The notes below the pieces were generated by a model. That model was not told the DNA's origin and ran no database searches. It worked only from the letters and a program-made list of their open reading frames with translations. DNA of 64,000 bases, taken from positions 57,114,972 through 57,178,971 of the forward strand of contig NC_064437.1 of assembly GCF_023343835.1 (NCBI RefSeq). The letters run 5' to 3'. This document shows positions 1 to 13,100 of the stretch, piece by piece. Both the position numbers and the translations under genes were made by a program. The DNA comes from Lagopus muta (lineage: Eukaryota; Chordata; Aves; Galliformes; Phasianidae). Position 1 is the first letter of the stretch. Every line of letters begins with the position of its first letter.

Positions 1-321
1 AAAGTAGTTCAGTTCTCTGTTTCTGTTTGTTGAGAATATTTGCAAAGTTGGTTGTATTTAAGAGTTGACTTTATCTGAAAAACAACAAAAATGAAACACT
101 AGTTTGTTATAAATTGGCCTAAATACTGTGGGATTAATTAAAAAACTACATGCATTTCTAAGTCATTAAGTATGTGTGAAAGACATTGGCTATAAAAAGG
201 ATAAATAGAGTTTTGTGTTTGCAGGTATTTCAAGCTCCACTAACAGCTTTATATCAAGCCCACAGGACTTTTATTTGTTGCCTGATCTCCACAGAAGTCC
301 AGGAGAAGGTCATTTGCCTCT

Positions 322-440
322 CATTTCACAGAATGATAGAATATCCTAAGGTGGAAGGTACCCATAAGGATCATAGAATCCAGCTCCATTCAGTGCCTTT
401 CCAAGGACGCAGTTCTGCTTTCTATCCCTCCAAAGAAACA
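322..440 (-). repeat. CR1 LINE 3'-end fragment
   Basis: The plus strand reads as the reverse complement of an avian CR1 3' end: a CACAGAATGATAGAAT stretch is followed by a diverged form of the GGTTGGAAGGGACC...GATCAT block. The copy is old and short. The inner boundary is uncertain because similarity fades after about 40-60 bases. Confidence 0.65.
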
Positions 441-1062
441 ACAAAGAAATGGAAATAAATCGGAGAGTTGAGGGGAGCATGGACCATTTTTTGGGGGGAA
501 AAGAAGACATAGCATAAATAAATCACAAAATTGTGATCTTATCAAACTCACTATGACTCATCCTTGAGGGCTGGCAAATTGCTATAAGAATAACACAACC
601 ACTAATTATCATGAAATGTCAGACTAGTTTTTCATCAGTATCTCTTGAGGAGGTGATTTTCACTGCTCAGGTTGGCTCTGTTCTGCAGCTGTCGACTTTA
701 GAAACACTTTCCACATCTTTCAACCCCCAGGAATGTGGATATTGGAAGTCATGAACACAGATGTGTCTTCAGTACAGAAAAACCTATACAACAGATTATT
801 ACATGAGGTTTCAAATACACCATGTCTGACCCCTTCACTTTAGTAGGGGTATCAGTGTCCCCCAGCCTGGAGCTGGTATTGGACACAATCCCCACATTGT
901 TCACACATCACAAGGTCTGGGAGAGGCAGTGGGACTGCACCAGCAAGGTGCAAGTTGTGGGTGCTGCTCTGTGGCTGCTGGAAGAGGCTTAATACTTCTG
1001 CTGTGAAAGGCACAAACGCTTGGTGTGACACTATCAGAATTGCTGGGATGTCTTTTGCAAAC

Positions 1063-1132
1063 ACCTAGAGAGGTCTGACCTTACACAGTGATCCTGTAGG
1101 TTCCTTCTAACTCGGACATTCTAGGATTCCAT
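1063..1132 (+). repeat. CR1 LINE 3'-end fragment
   Basis: The tail of a plus-oriented CR1 is visible: a GAGGTCTGACCTT block, then GATCCTGTAGGTTCCTTC, then a diverged terminal ATTCTAGGATTCCAT. Only the last 70 bases are convincing. The preceding 200 bases may belong to the same element but are too diverged to claim. Confidence 0.6.
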
Positions 1133-2595
1133 ATTCCAATGAAGGTGTCACAACCCCAGTATTTTCCCATCTCTTGTTTGATTACCTGCAATGAATGGAG
1201 CCATCTCCCAAATGCAGGCTCCTCACAAACCCCCACCCAATTTACCCAGGCAACAAAATGGGTTTGCTGGTTTTGCTTCTGCAAAATAAGAACTAAAACT
1301 TCCCATAATTGTTCAGACTTTTTTTTTTTTTTAACATCAGTCTCACCAAAAAAATACAAGATCGCTAGGCTTCGGTTTATCACATATATATCTATTACTT
1401 TGCATTTTTCTATGTGATTACTTAAGTAGACCATAAACAAAAGGTAAGCTATACTTTCTGTTTCAGCGCCACAAAACTGACTAAGTACCCTGACAAAAGG
1501 AATTTTATTTCAAAAAGCCTTTGGTTTTTTTCTTTAGACTAATCTGGCTATACCAGTTGTTACATTTCAATTCTGACACTCAAATCACGTTGAGCAATTT
1601 TCCCACAGCGTGTTTCCCAAACAAAAGCTTTTTTTTCCTACTCCCACTTATGTGTCTCTTGAATCTGAGAACTGCAGCAAATATCCTTGTTAAAGTTCTG
1701 GAACTTTTCAGTGATTAAATAACAGATATTCAGCTCACAGCAGGATGAAATTCTGCTTAGTTTGGAGAGTGATTTTTTTTGTCTGTTTGTGTATGTGTGT
1801 TTATTTTTAACTGTTTGAAGCATAAACTAATAATTTTCCAAGCTCCTTATACTTCTGTGACAGAACAGATCTTGTATGCATATATCCTAGACTGTTCTTG
1901 GAATAGCAAGTTCTTGAAAATAGTATTTTCTCTTGCAAATAGATGATGTTTTTGCAATTCTCACCTTTGCACTTTATGAAAGGACATTACATACGTTCCA
2001 GCTTTGTATTTGTACATGGACAGCCATTGCTTCAGGAAAATTATATGGCGTGCAGCATTACAGGGTGGTTCCATCAAGCTGTTTGTGGGGTTAGGATCAA
2101 GTCACTCCACAGGACTGCCAGATTTAGGACCATATATACATAGTTCATTGTTACTGCTCTTTTCTCTTGTTTCTCTCAAAAGCAGAGGTAAAGCAGAATT
2201 AGGTTTTGGAGGGTTTTTGTTCACATGTAGTGAGAGTTACCCCAGCATCTTGCAGAAAAACTGAGCTCCTCCACTCAAGCTTTTTCCAGCTTTTCTCATG
2301 AAAGAACTTTCTGAGCATTTTCACCTCTCAGATTTGTTTTTGCAGATTGCTACATTCACCATTTCTTACATGCATATGTTTAAAATGTGATAATCAAGTT
2401 AATGAATTAAACAACAACAACAAGAAAAACTACTGGGAAGCACTGCCAATAAAATGGAGATGAAAATGTTACACAGGAAAAACTGGATGTTCATAGTGAC
2501 CAGAACAATAGAAAATGGATGAAATGCAAGAATGCACCAAAAACTGACATAAATTGCCTACAAGTTTTCATTGCCATCAGTTAGAAATGGCAAAA

Positions 2596-2620
2596 ACCAA
2601 CCAACCAACCAACTAAAAAA
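2596..2620. repeat. (CCAA)n microsatellite
   Basis: A short run of about four to five CCAA units, slightly interrupted at its end. It has no visible relation to any gene. Confidence 0.8.
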
Positions 2621-4113
2621 AGCAAGCCACCTTGGGGTTTAAGTTGACCACACCATGAGTGTAAGCCACCAATGTGGTGCCACGTGAGAAAGTATTTCCC
2701 ACAGTATTTTCAACACAACCAGAATATATTCCTGCATTATTTGAAAAGTGACATTATTGGGGAAGGTATAAAACTTTATCTACAGTACCATGTCCAGTGC
2801 AGCTGCCATTCTTCTAAGCAGATGACTTTCCACAGTAACAGGTACAGAGCAGGGCTAACTCTATGGTGATCAACTCTAAAGCAGCAGTGATGGAGGAGGA
2901 GGCTCCTTTCTAGAAATTCCTCAGGGAAAACAGTAGACAGGGAAGAACGCTTCTGTGAACTATGAGGCAATGTTGGCACAACTGAGAAAATGAGTAAATG
3001 CTGGCCAGATCACAAACTGGAAGAGGCTTCTACACAGTTAAAAAGTAATTTCTGGAACAGCTTTCCAAGAGAATTTTTGGGCAAAAAAAAAAAAAGCAGC
3101 CTCTGCTCCAGCCTACATCATGGGATCATCCAGACATTTTTGGGCATTCCTTGTTCATTTTTAGCTCCTCTGGTAGATCATCAGTGCGTCTGGGCCAGGA
3201 TGCACCATTAGTAATCCCAGAATTATGAAAGATGGAGTAAAATCTCATCTTTTTTGTTTTTACACTAAGGACACAAGTTGCAGCTATAAATATCTTAGGT
3301 ACCACACTTTGACAATATTCCAACCTGTAGCATAGTTTCACGATTAACCCTCAAGCCCTCAAAATTAAAGCCAACATATTTTGAAACATGACTTATTTTC
3401 TAACCTGGGCCTTGTTGAATTTCACATAGCCCAGGTCATATTGATCTGGAGAGAAAGTTATCTGTGTCTCTGTACTTGCAAAATCTGGAAGTAGAACAAT
3501 GAATGATCAAAGAACCTGAATGCCATTTTGTAACTTTGTGGTCAGTAGCACAACACACTCTCTCCCCTTCTCTCTTCCATCTTTCTCTACAGGAGACACC
3601 TATATAGGATGGTTTCTGAATACAGGTGTGCCACATCTTATATTCACACAGCCAGCTGATGTTCAGAATTGAAAAAGTTCCATGCAAAGCAAAGTGTGCC
3701 TTTGCAGAGGACCACATCAGATTATATGTGCTGATAGGGCACTCCAGTGAAGAAATGCCTTAAATCTAACTTTTGGGGTCTGCTATTAGGCTTCAAATTA
3801 ATAATTCAGACATCTTAATGGAAAAAAATTAAGTGTTTTAATAGCTGGCAACATTGCAATCACAATCCTTTTAGCGTACTTCTGATTTAGATTTAAATAC
3901 TTGTTTTGCTTTTCTTAAACTAAATTCTCCCCCTAATTTCAAGTGTCTTCAATCTTCACCATTCCAGGCTAACTCCTGTCTTTAGTGCAACTGCCAAGAC
4001 ATCTTCAGACTCTCTTTCATCAGTACAGATACCAGCTTGGCCTAAATAAAATCAGATTAAATACAAGAAAAAAAGCTAACACATTGGGTGATGTATAAAA
4101 TGCACCTCCTCCC

Positions 4114-4147
4114 AAACAAACAAACAAACAAGCAAACAAGCAAACCC
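4114..4147. repeat. (CAAA)n microsatellite
   Basis: About eight CAAA-type units, with two CAAG variants near the right end. This is simple-sequence DNA. Confidence 0.85.
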
Positions 4148-7100
4148 ACCTTGTAACTTGACTTCTGGTGTCTTTTCTGGTGTCTGTATGTTACTGTGTT
4201 TTAGCCAATTTAGCATGAGACCCTTGGGGAAAATCATGGCAGCACAAAAGCCATAGGTTAAACTCCTAAACAAAATTTCATCACGTGTACCATGTTGTAG
4301 GATGACTACAGCTGCATGCTTCCCGAGGTCTCTTTTACCTTCTATCAGCCTTCTGTATTAATCAAGCATTTGGTTTATGTAGAGATGATATTAATGAGTG
4401 TAAAATTAATTCCACTGAGAGTAACCTTTGTAACCATGCTCACATTATCAGTGGTGATTTGTGCAGGATACCACATGGAGCTGTAATCTATGCATCCTTT
4501 CGTAACAGGCATTAAGAAGCAGTTGCACAACTTAACACAAACACCAACATGGCACAGACAGGATCTTGAGTAACAACCAAAGCAGTGCCAGAAGGCAAAT
4601 TCTACCTGCAGGAAGTCTTTTTCCATGCTAAATGCATCTCAAGAGATGCTCTGAATTTCAGTGGCTCGTAAGCAGATAGTCCATTTGCAAGCCTTTACGA
4701 ACAGTCTGCCAAAAAGTTGTACTTCATCTTAAAACTTTTGCCTTTAAAACCCTGTTAATACAAACTTTGGCCAACACTGACACAAAATGTGTGTGCAATT
4801 CAACTCATATCTTTATTGACTGCAATAATAAACTTTTGCTCTAAAGCAAACAGATCATTAGCAAACATATTGTTGTGCACTGTGGTCTCTTGGGCCTCAC
4901 TCCTCCCATGCTCCCATTCTTCCACTTGCTGTTCACATGCTTCAAGTTTGGTATGTGAGCCTGTCTTGGTGGTGCCGGGGCCTTGCAGCTTTCTCAGATC
5001 TAGTTCAGGAGTATTGTTTCCTTCAACAAAACTAAACTCCATTTGTCAAAGCTCTTTAAAGCAGATTAATCATCAAAAGATGTTCCTCTTGAACAAGGTG
5101 TTCTCTCAGATCTGTTTTGCTGCAGTTTACACCCAAGTCAGCCATGCTTGAAAACACTAAAATTATGTCACTCAGGAACATAATTTTATTATTTTTTCTT
5201 AATGAAATACTTTCCTAAGTGGTTTCTACCACCTACAGTTTGGAAGACAGTATAATGGCATATAGACTTCTTTCCTCCCAAGCAAAAATCACACCACTAT
5301 TATTTGCAAAGTGCCATTTTATCTCTATATACTGCTGCATACAAACTAAGTGTCTATGAATACAGAGAAATCTGGGAAAAGTTCATGAAGGATTTACTTA
5401 CTATATTCTGAATTCCTTTTAAACTTCCTCACTACGTTTTTTTAATGCTTCTGTGTACAGGTTGCTCCAGAGTTGTTTGTCATCTACAGTATCCCATTTG
5501 TATTGCTTGGAACTAGCAGATAGATACCATTCCATAGATTTATTTCTAACTGGATTTTCCTTCCTGGATTAAAAAGTAACAATACAACTTTGATTAAGAA
5601 GTAACAATAATGGAATACACAAAAAAAAGATGACTGTAAAGCAGGTCACAATTCCAAAAATAAATAAAATAAATAATGGAAAAATTAAGCTGCTCTACCC
5701 CAAGCAATTCAGTTCACTTTGCCTATTGCAGGAGACCTGCAAACCATGAATTTCCCACCCCTCCCTCTGCCCGAGCACTGTATAAAAAGACAAAATAGAC
5801 AGTGTCTTACCACATCTGACTGGTGCTGCCAAATGTTTGGTCATAGATAGGGGCATAAATCAGATCTGCCTGGATGAAACATGATTCATATGTAGAGGGG
5901 AGGTACCCAGGAGACATGCCAGGGATTATCTCTGCCTCCTGCTATTTTATCTGCCTTGGTGAGGCATTTATATGGCTCCCATTACTGTGCCTGAATATAC
6001 GAGAATATAGAGCTATTCTTACAACACCCAAATAGGGTGGAGAGCATATATGGGTCATCTCAGGCCAGAAGATTGAAGCAGAGCACATCATTACACTGGC
6101 TTCACAAGCAGTTGATCAATAGAAAATGCTAAGCAACCATTTCTACATAAATCAACATGTAGCCCCATTCCCAAAACATTAGTGCTACCAAAAATGTCAT
6201 AAAGAATTCCCAAACTGGATGCTTTCTTGGAAATAAACCAAGAGTTGTAATGAACTGGTGTTTAATTCATCACAGCTTCTTCTCAAATGCTCTTAAGCTA
6301 TGGCTGTCAAGATAAATATGTTTCAGGATGAGACTTCTAGAAGTCTATTTTAGGTTTTCAAAGTTAGAATAGCAGAACATGCTTTAATACAGACTTACAC
6401 ATGAAATTAATTGGAAGCAAAATGTACTTGTTTACATGCATCAAGAAGCTGTCCCTAGGATACATTTTATATGAATATGATCTTGTTGGTTTACTGAAGC
6501 CAGCTGTGAGGTTTCTGCATGTGACAAAGGTGTGGTGAACATCTGCCATGTGTGATATTAAGTTCAGGCTGATGACTGTCTGACTCCTGTAGGTTCTCCT
6601 GTAAAGGAACCATTGCTGGCTAATGCCTCATACATCCCTTAGTCCATAACCTCTATGCAGCTGCTTTGACACAATATGGGAATTATGTTCTTATTTATAC
6701 AATTTATGATTCTCATGTGATACCATACAGCCGTAAAGCATTAACATGTTTATAATTATTGTTATCTCTGAAATGGACAAATGCTTACCTACCTGGTAGG
6801 ATGTTGGGAAAGACAATTGTTATTTAGAGAGGCCCTTACACTGCTGAATGGCAATTTCTGACAGAGACATGTCTGATCCACTGACACTTGTTTAACAAAC
6901 ACCCACCACATTGCCCCTGCAATCCTTACAGCTTCACACCCTCAGTAGCAAAGAGAAATAAGCAGGGCTTAATTGCTCAAATGTAATAATGGGTTTGGAC
7001 AATGTTTGGCAATGAAAAATATGTGCTCAGTGTGTTGATATCTTTTTCCTTAAGACATCTATTTTTCCAGTTTTACCTAAATATTTCATCTCGTACCAGC

Positions 7101-10100
7101 CTTCTAACAGAGTGCATTCCTGTCTCCCATCATTTTGTTGATGTCAATGCGTATTTGTGCTCAGTGAGTCTCGTTATCAGTAATTTTTTTTAGTCATTTA
7201 GTTTTTAAATCAATTTTTAGTTATTATTCTTTGTTCTGGAGTCATGACAATATGTTGGAGATGTCTAGACAAAATCCTCATGACAGAAAACCTGTGAAAA
7301 ATAAAGGCATGGAGGGAAAAAATACACAAGAAGAAAATGCCGTGAAATTTCAGATGCCAAAGACACTTTCTGCAGCAGCACTATTGCAGCAGTGCAATGA
7401 AAGGAGTTTTCAGCACATATTTAATAAGCTACTATTTTTACTCTAGACAGTTTGAGCTTAGTTGAAAAATCAAAGGCCTCGGGTGGGAATTGATGGCAAC
7501 AATGCTAGACAGTTTTGCAAAGTTCACCTATTCCAATGCTTTCTGGAAGCGACAGTCTCCACATCTCATATCTCCATCTGAAAAAATACTTGTGGCTATT
7601 TCAACTGCAATCAAGATGAGCTTTAAGATCAATTCCATACACTAACTTTAACATGTTGCAGTCACATCTATGAGCCAACCAACTCTAAAAGATTCTTAAC
7701 AGGTTTTAATAGTGTTTTGCATTGGTATTTCTGTGTGAAAGATGGCAAGTTTCACATAAAGTTAGCCTTTATGGGAATATTTCTTGCAATTCAAATCAGG
7801 TTTCATCCAAAATGAGAAGTATTTTTGACCCAATCACTGGCTGAAAAATGATGTTGGCCTACAAATATTGCAGCATTGCCTTATGGAGTTGGAGGATCAG
7901 CTCACTTTGACAGTGATGTCATTCTGCTTCAGGAGAGATGTAATTCAGATACTTCCTGCTTTCATTCTCCAAAGCACGCCAGGACCCTTGGCTAGGCTGC
8001 ACATTGTGCAACATCCTCTCTGGCATAGTGCATCTTGAGAAAGATCTTGAGATAGAAGATCACACACCAAAATGTATCTTTCAGGTCACCCTACAATATT
8101 TCTGAGTAGGCATGCGTTGCAGTTCTCTCTTTAAGAAATCTTTGGACAAATCTGTGAGTGCATACTAACTTGTTTCTGTTCTCTTTAGATAGCGACAGCA
8201 CTGCACATACACATGACAGTACATCCAGTACGCTCAGCTGTGCAGGGCTGTTTTGGGGCAGAAAAGCATAAGTAGATAATATTGTTTAAAATTCAAGATC
8301 TGGCCCTTCAGCATTTGTTCAGCTGATCAGTTCTCTTCCTGCAGGTGAATCTTGCTGGTGCTGAAGGGTCCTGTGAGGATCAGAACTACAGCAGCCATGG
8401 CGCAAAACTGGAAATTCACTTCCAACTCGCTCATTATGCATGAAATGGTTTCAGTTCCCTGAACAGCCAGGCCTACATGGATCATACATGGGAAGAACGA
8501 AAATCTCTAAGCATTCGACATAAATGTAACAGTAAATTACTGCAGTAGATATGTATCTGCAGACACCTGCACAGTAAATGGGATCAGCTGGTTGTTGCTG
8601 CTGAGCCATGCTTCAGACCAGCAGTTTCCACAGAGAGGAAGTGGGGCAGAAAGAAGGCTACAAGGAGTTCCCACATCCCACATTTTTACACCAGCATGTC
8701 TAAATATTCCCAGCAGGTCTTCAAAATTACCATTTCAGCCCCTGGATATGTATAATGATTAAGATTCAAACTGCAAGGACCATAATAGGCAGTAAGGAAG
8801 AAATCTATGCATGAATAAGAGGAAGGAAGAAATAGTTTCACTCTTCACTATTCAGTGCGGATGAAAATCTGCTCATGAATAATGTGGAGAAGGCTGAAGT
8901 GTGTTGTGCCTTTCCATTTTCAATGACCCCAGATAACAATTCCAACAATTCACTGAGTGTTTTTGCTAATTCACTGAATATTCTAATGCAGATTTTTTAA
9001 ACTCTCGTTCTCTCTGTATATATGCATTAAAATATTCTTCAACCTGTTCTTTCTGTTTCTCCTACCATAAACATGGAATTCATTTACTAAACTTTTGGAC
9101 ATAACTAGCTTTCATTTGGAAGCCTTGAATAATTGTACTTTCTTATCATCTGCTATCTGATCTGTTTCCCTGTTAGGTAGTGAATTTCCAACTTTTTTCT
9201 TTAGTTTACATTTTCATTATGGAATCTTCTCTTTTTGCTTTTATGTAACCTCGTAAATATATCTCAGTTTAGCTTTCCAGACTGTATTTCTGTATTCTTG
9301 GCCTTCATTCTCATCCTCAGTTGTTCCTCCTTATTCCTACTTTTCAACTCACAAAAGTGATCCTGATGCAGCGTTGTCAGTTTTGGGAGAAGTATGTAGG
9401 TACCTCCAGAACAGCAAATTCAATTTTCAGTCTTTTTCAAATGCACCCCTAAAATAAATTTGATCATTATATTACTCGGGGAAATCCAGTCGCTGCTAAT
9501 GGTACGATTAGTAGATATTCAGATGAGTGGAATAGATTTGGTGCTAATCAGGTGAGAAAGTCTGAAGTTACAACAAAGAAAAACATTGTGGGTTCTTAAA
9601 TTAGAGGAGGGTAATCATCTGGGATAATACTGCGTATGTTGTAAACACAGTATTGTAACCATAGCTGTAGCCCGAAGGGAGCTGTGATTCTCTTTACCTG
9701 GCCTGGGCTAGATCTAAAAGGGACCAAACAGCCCATAAGTACAGGTGTTGCTTTGGTACACTCAGAAAGGGATGATTATTTTAGGTTTTTTGTTTGTTTG
9801 CTTGTTTTGTTGGATTTTTGTTTGCTTTAAAGCATTAATAGTGCAAAACTGGAATGGACACCTAGGTCCAAACAAGTTATGCAAATGATTTGCCACTCCC
9901 TGCTTTCTATCTACTTTCTCTGCACCTCCTAAAATGTAGAAAAATCGACCTAAGTCCTACTTAGTCCTACTAATACTGAGAGATTACTGAGAGGCTAATA
10001 AAAAGCTGACCTAGAGTGAAGGCCAAATGTACTGGGTGAGTTTCATCCAGCTAAGCTTTGGCATCTATATCTGTACCTCAGTCTGGAAAGAAACATTCAT

Positions 10101-13100
10101 TTCTAGGGCACAGTTCATCTGATCTCAAAGTAGATGACTCGAGCATTCAGATGCATCGTTCTAACAGCCTCGGAAGGAGCCTCCTTCTCTGAACTGAGCA
10201 CAAAATTAGCTTGAGAAGGCTAGCCCAAATATAGGCAAACCACTGACGTCTAGTGCTGGGCAGGGAAAGCCCCATCCCAATTGGTAAGCCTTGGCAGTAC
10301 AATACAAAGGAAGTAATTAAATGTGTACAGATGCACAGGGCTAGCATAAAGCCCTGAGATATTTGTATTTACCCATTAGACCAGCTATAGGAAGTCAAAG
10401 CTAGACTTGAAAATATGAAACTTTAAACAACTTGAAACTGAACTTCAAAGGCTCAAACCTATTCCAGCAATACTTCGCAACTGGGCTCCCATCTTCCCTG
10501 GAGGGCTGTTTCAGTCCCTGAAGCAGATATTAGCCTCCCACTGAAGATCTCCAAAGATCTAGTCGAGATGGAGCTAATTATAGGTAATCTGATGATACAT
10601 AATTAAATATGCTCACCAACACAACTTGCAGGCTATGTGGTATGTTCTGCTTTATCAGGTAAGAGGATCTGACATTGAACAGTAATAAATACCAGCTTGG
10701 ACTGCAGGAGATTAGTGATTTGAAGCACCTGTTGTGTGACAAAGACATCCAAGCCAGAAGGCAGCTCAAGGAAATTCCCTTAAACAAGGAAGCCTTGCCA
10801 TGTATGTGCTCAGAAATACAGGTCTTCATTAATCACTATTAAAGAATAGCTTTTGAATATTTACTTTTTACTACAGACCAGAGGAGGAGTGGATGTAACC
10901 ACAGATCCATCCATAGTCCTCGATGTGCTACAAATATAGTAAGAAGAGACAATTCTTCCACTAAAGACACTGCAGGCTAAAAATACAAGACAGAGGCTGA
11001 AGGGCAGCCAAAGGCACAGGGCAATTTGCTGTGCCTGTGATCACCCAGTTGGTTTCTGCCCAACGGTTGCTCTCTGTCCCTGCAGCACTGTTTGAATGCA
11101 GCCCAGAGAGTAACTGCAAACATGAAAAAAGCCTCTGGAGACCACTAAAAAGAAATTGCATGGAACGTCTTTAAGTTAACATAAAGCCAAAGATGTTGGT
11201 GAGTGCAAGATTGCATGAGTTGCTGGCTACTTTTCTGCAAAACAAATGGCAGAACTTGCTCCTAAATGGCAAAACCCTACCAGTACTGTCTCAGGATTGA
11301 TAAAAGCAGCAGGGCATTTATTGTGAGCAGTCTCAAATTGAATCAGAAGAGCCTCGAAGTTCTTTAACAGAAACCATTCTACAAATCACCAGATGAGCTT
11401 TAGGAAAGATCCAAGGCACTGCAGAAATCATTCAACTGGATGTGCATCACTTACAACCATGTTCCCAGAGCGCCTTCATTGCTGAATGTAAGAAATGGGA
11501 ATATAACACAGAGGCTCAGCCATGGAACATAAGTGATTCTGTTTTCTACAACTTAAAAAACCATAAACCATAGCTAAGAATGAACATACCTTAACTGCTG
11601 AATCTTGATGGGAGAGTCGAGATGAAATTATGACCTCCGAAAAGTTTTAACTACCTTCAAATACACCCAGGGCTCAAAAATGCACAAAAGACCCCTGTGA
11701 GCACGGTGAGTTACAAAATGAGTCCAAAGCGTTCTGTTCAAGTCACTCCTTCAAGGTTGCCATCAAACGAGAAGCGGCCAAAAACAAAACAAAACAAAAG
11801 CATTAAAATGCTACCAAAAGAATGTCAACGAAGAATTCACAAAATCCAGAGAAACAACGTGTGACTTCTGATTTCCCACGACAGGGTTAGTACGTCGGTA
11901 TACCTGAACGTAACTGGTTTTATCCTAACCCATGGACTACTCAATGTATTTATGTTTGGAATCAGTCTGTTAAGCAATGCAAGAATAACACAGTAATAAC
12001 AGAGCATAAATCAGTTTCCTTGGCACCAGGTTCTAGATAGCAATAACCTGCAAATAACACATGACTCATTGGTAATTCCCTTTCATCTGCCTGTTTGAAG
12101 GGAACAATTTTGAAGTCCATACAGTCAGCTACCTTTTCGGATAACCAGTTTGTATAGGTACCGGGGCTGAGGCATTCTGTCCATTTACCAAGTTTCTGAG
12201 CCAAAATCAAAATTGGCTACAAGAGGATAATGAATATGACACAACTAAAGCAGTATCCTCTCAGACTAAAAACAGCTATTACATAACAGCAGAGCAAAAT
12301 CCACAAATGAATCAACAGCTCTCAGTTTTACAGGTGGGAGAGAATTTTTCCAGAAAGAAGGTGGAGGGCAAATGTGTTTGGAAAAAGTTAATGCCTACAG
12401 TGCTAGGATGATAAAACCTAAGCCACCACTGTTGGTTGTTTCAACAAGAAGAGTAGAAGATAAGCAACCACATCACACAAGGCGTTTGATTTTGATCAAG
12501 AAACTTCTCCATTTTAAGCCTTGTCTTTCAGTCTTGCTCAGTTCCATAGGAATAATATAGGGAGTAGAAATCCAGCACAAGGAAGGCAGGTGGTGAATAC
12601 AACATGCTTCCAAATACTGCAGAGTTAATTATAGGCCTGGAATCACACTCAATTGATAGTGTGGGACAAATAGATGCTGGGGTTTGAAATTGCTTGTTGC
12701 TATATTAATGTTACTTTTCTGGTCATTAAAGGACATGAGTCAGAACTGAGCTACCACAGGAATGACAAACATTTCAAACTTGAAAGAAATGCACTGGTCT
12801 TTCCTGATGAAGATCCATCAGGCAGTAAGGTGGTAAAAATGGAAGAGAACCTTATAGCAGATCAAATATTTTTCTTAACCCGTATACATTATTAAATACC
12901 TACTAGTTGTGAATAGCACACAGTCCTGCAGGGCACAAAACCGATTAAGTCAGGTACACTGTGCAAGTGGTTCAGAAAGCCCAGACCCTTCTAAAGCAAA
13001 GAACCCGATTGGGTAAATCCACTGTTGCTGCAGTGTTGATTCAGACATCCGCAGGTGGGTGCCAAGCTAATGGGTGCACTTACACCCACAGCTGAACACA

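Noticed and set aside
8380-8420. Kozak-like GCAGCCATGGCGC
   Set aside because: The frame after it is short and leads nowhere; there is no exon signal around it.
11962-12210. An 82-codon minus-strand frame with balanced, protein-like composition
   Set aside because: No family recognised, no clear splice signals and no neighbouring exon. Not enough to call a gene.
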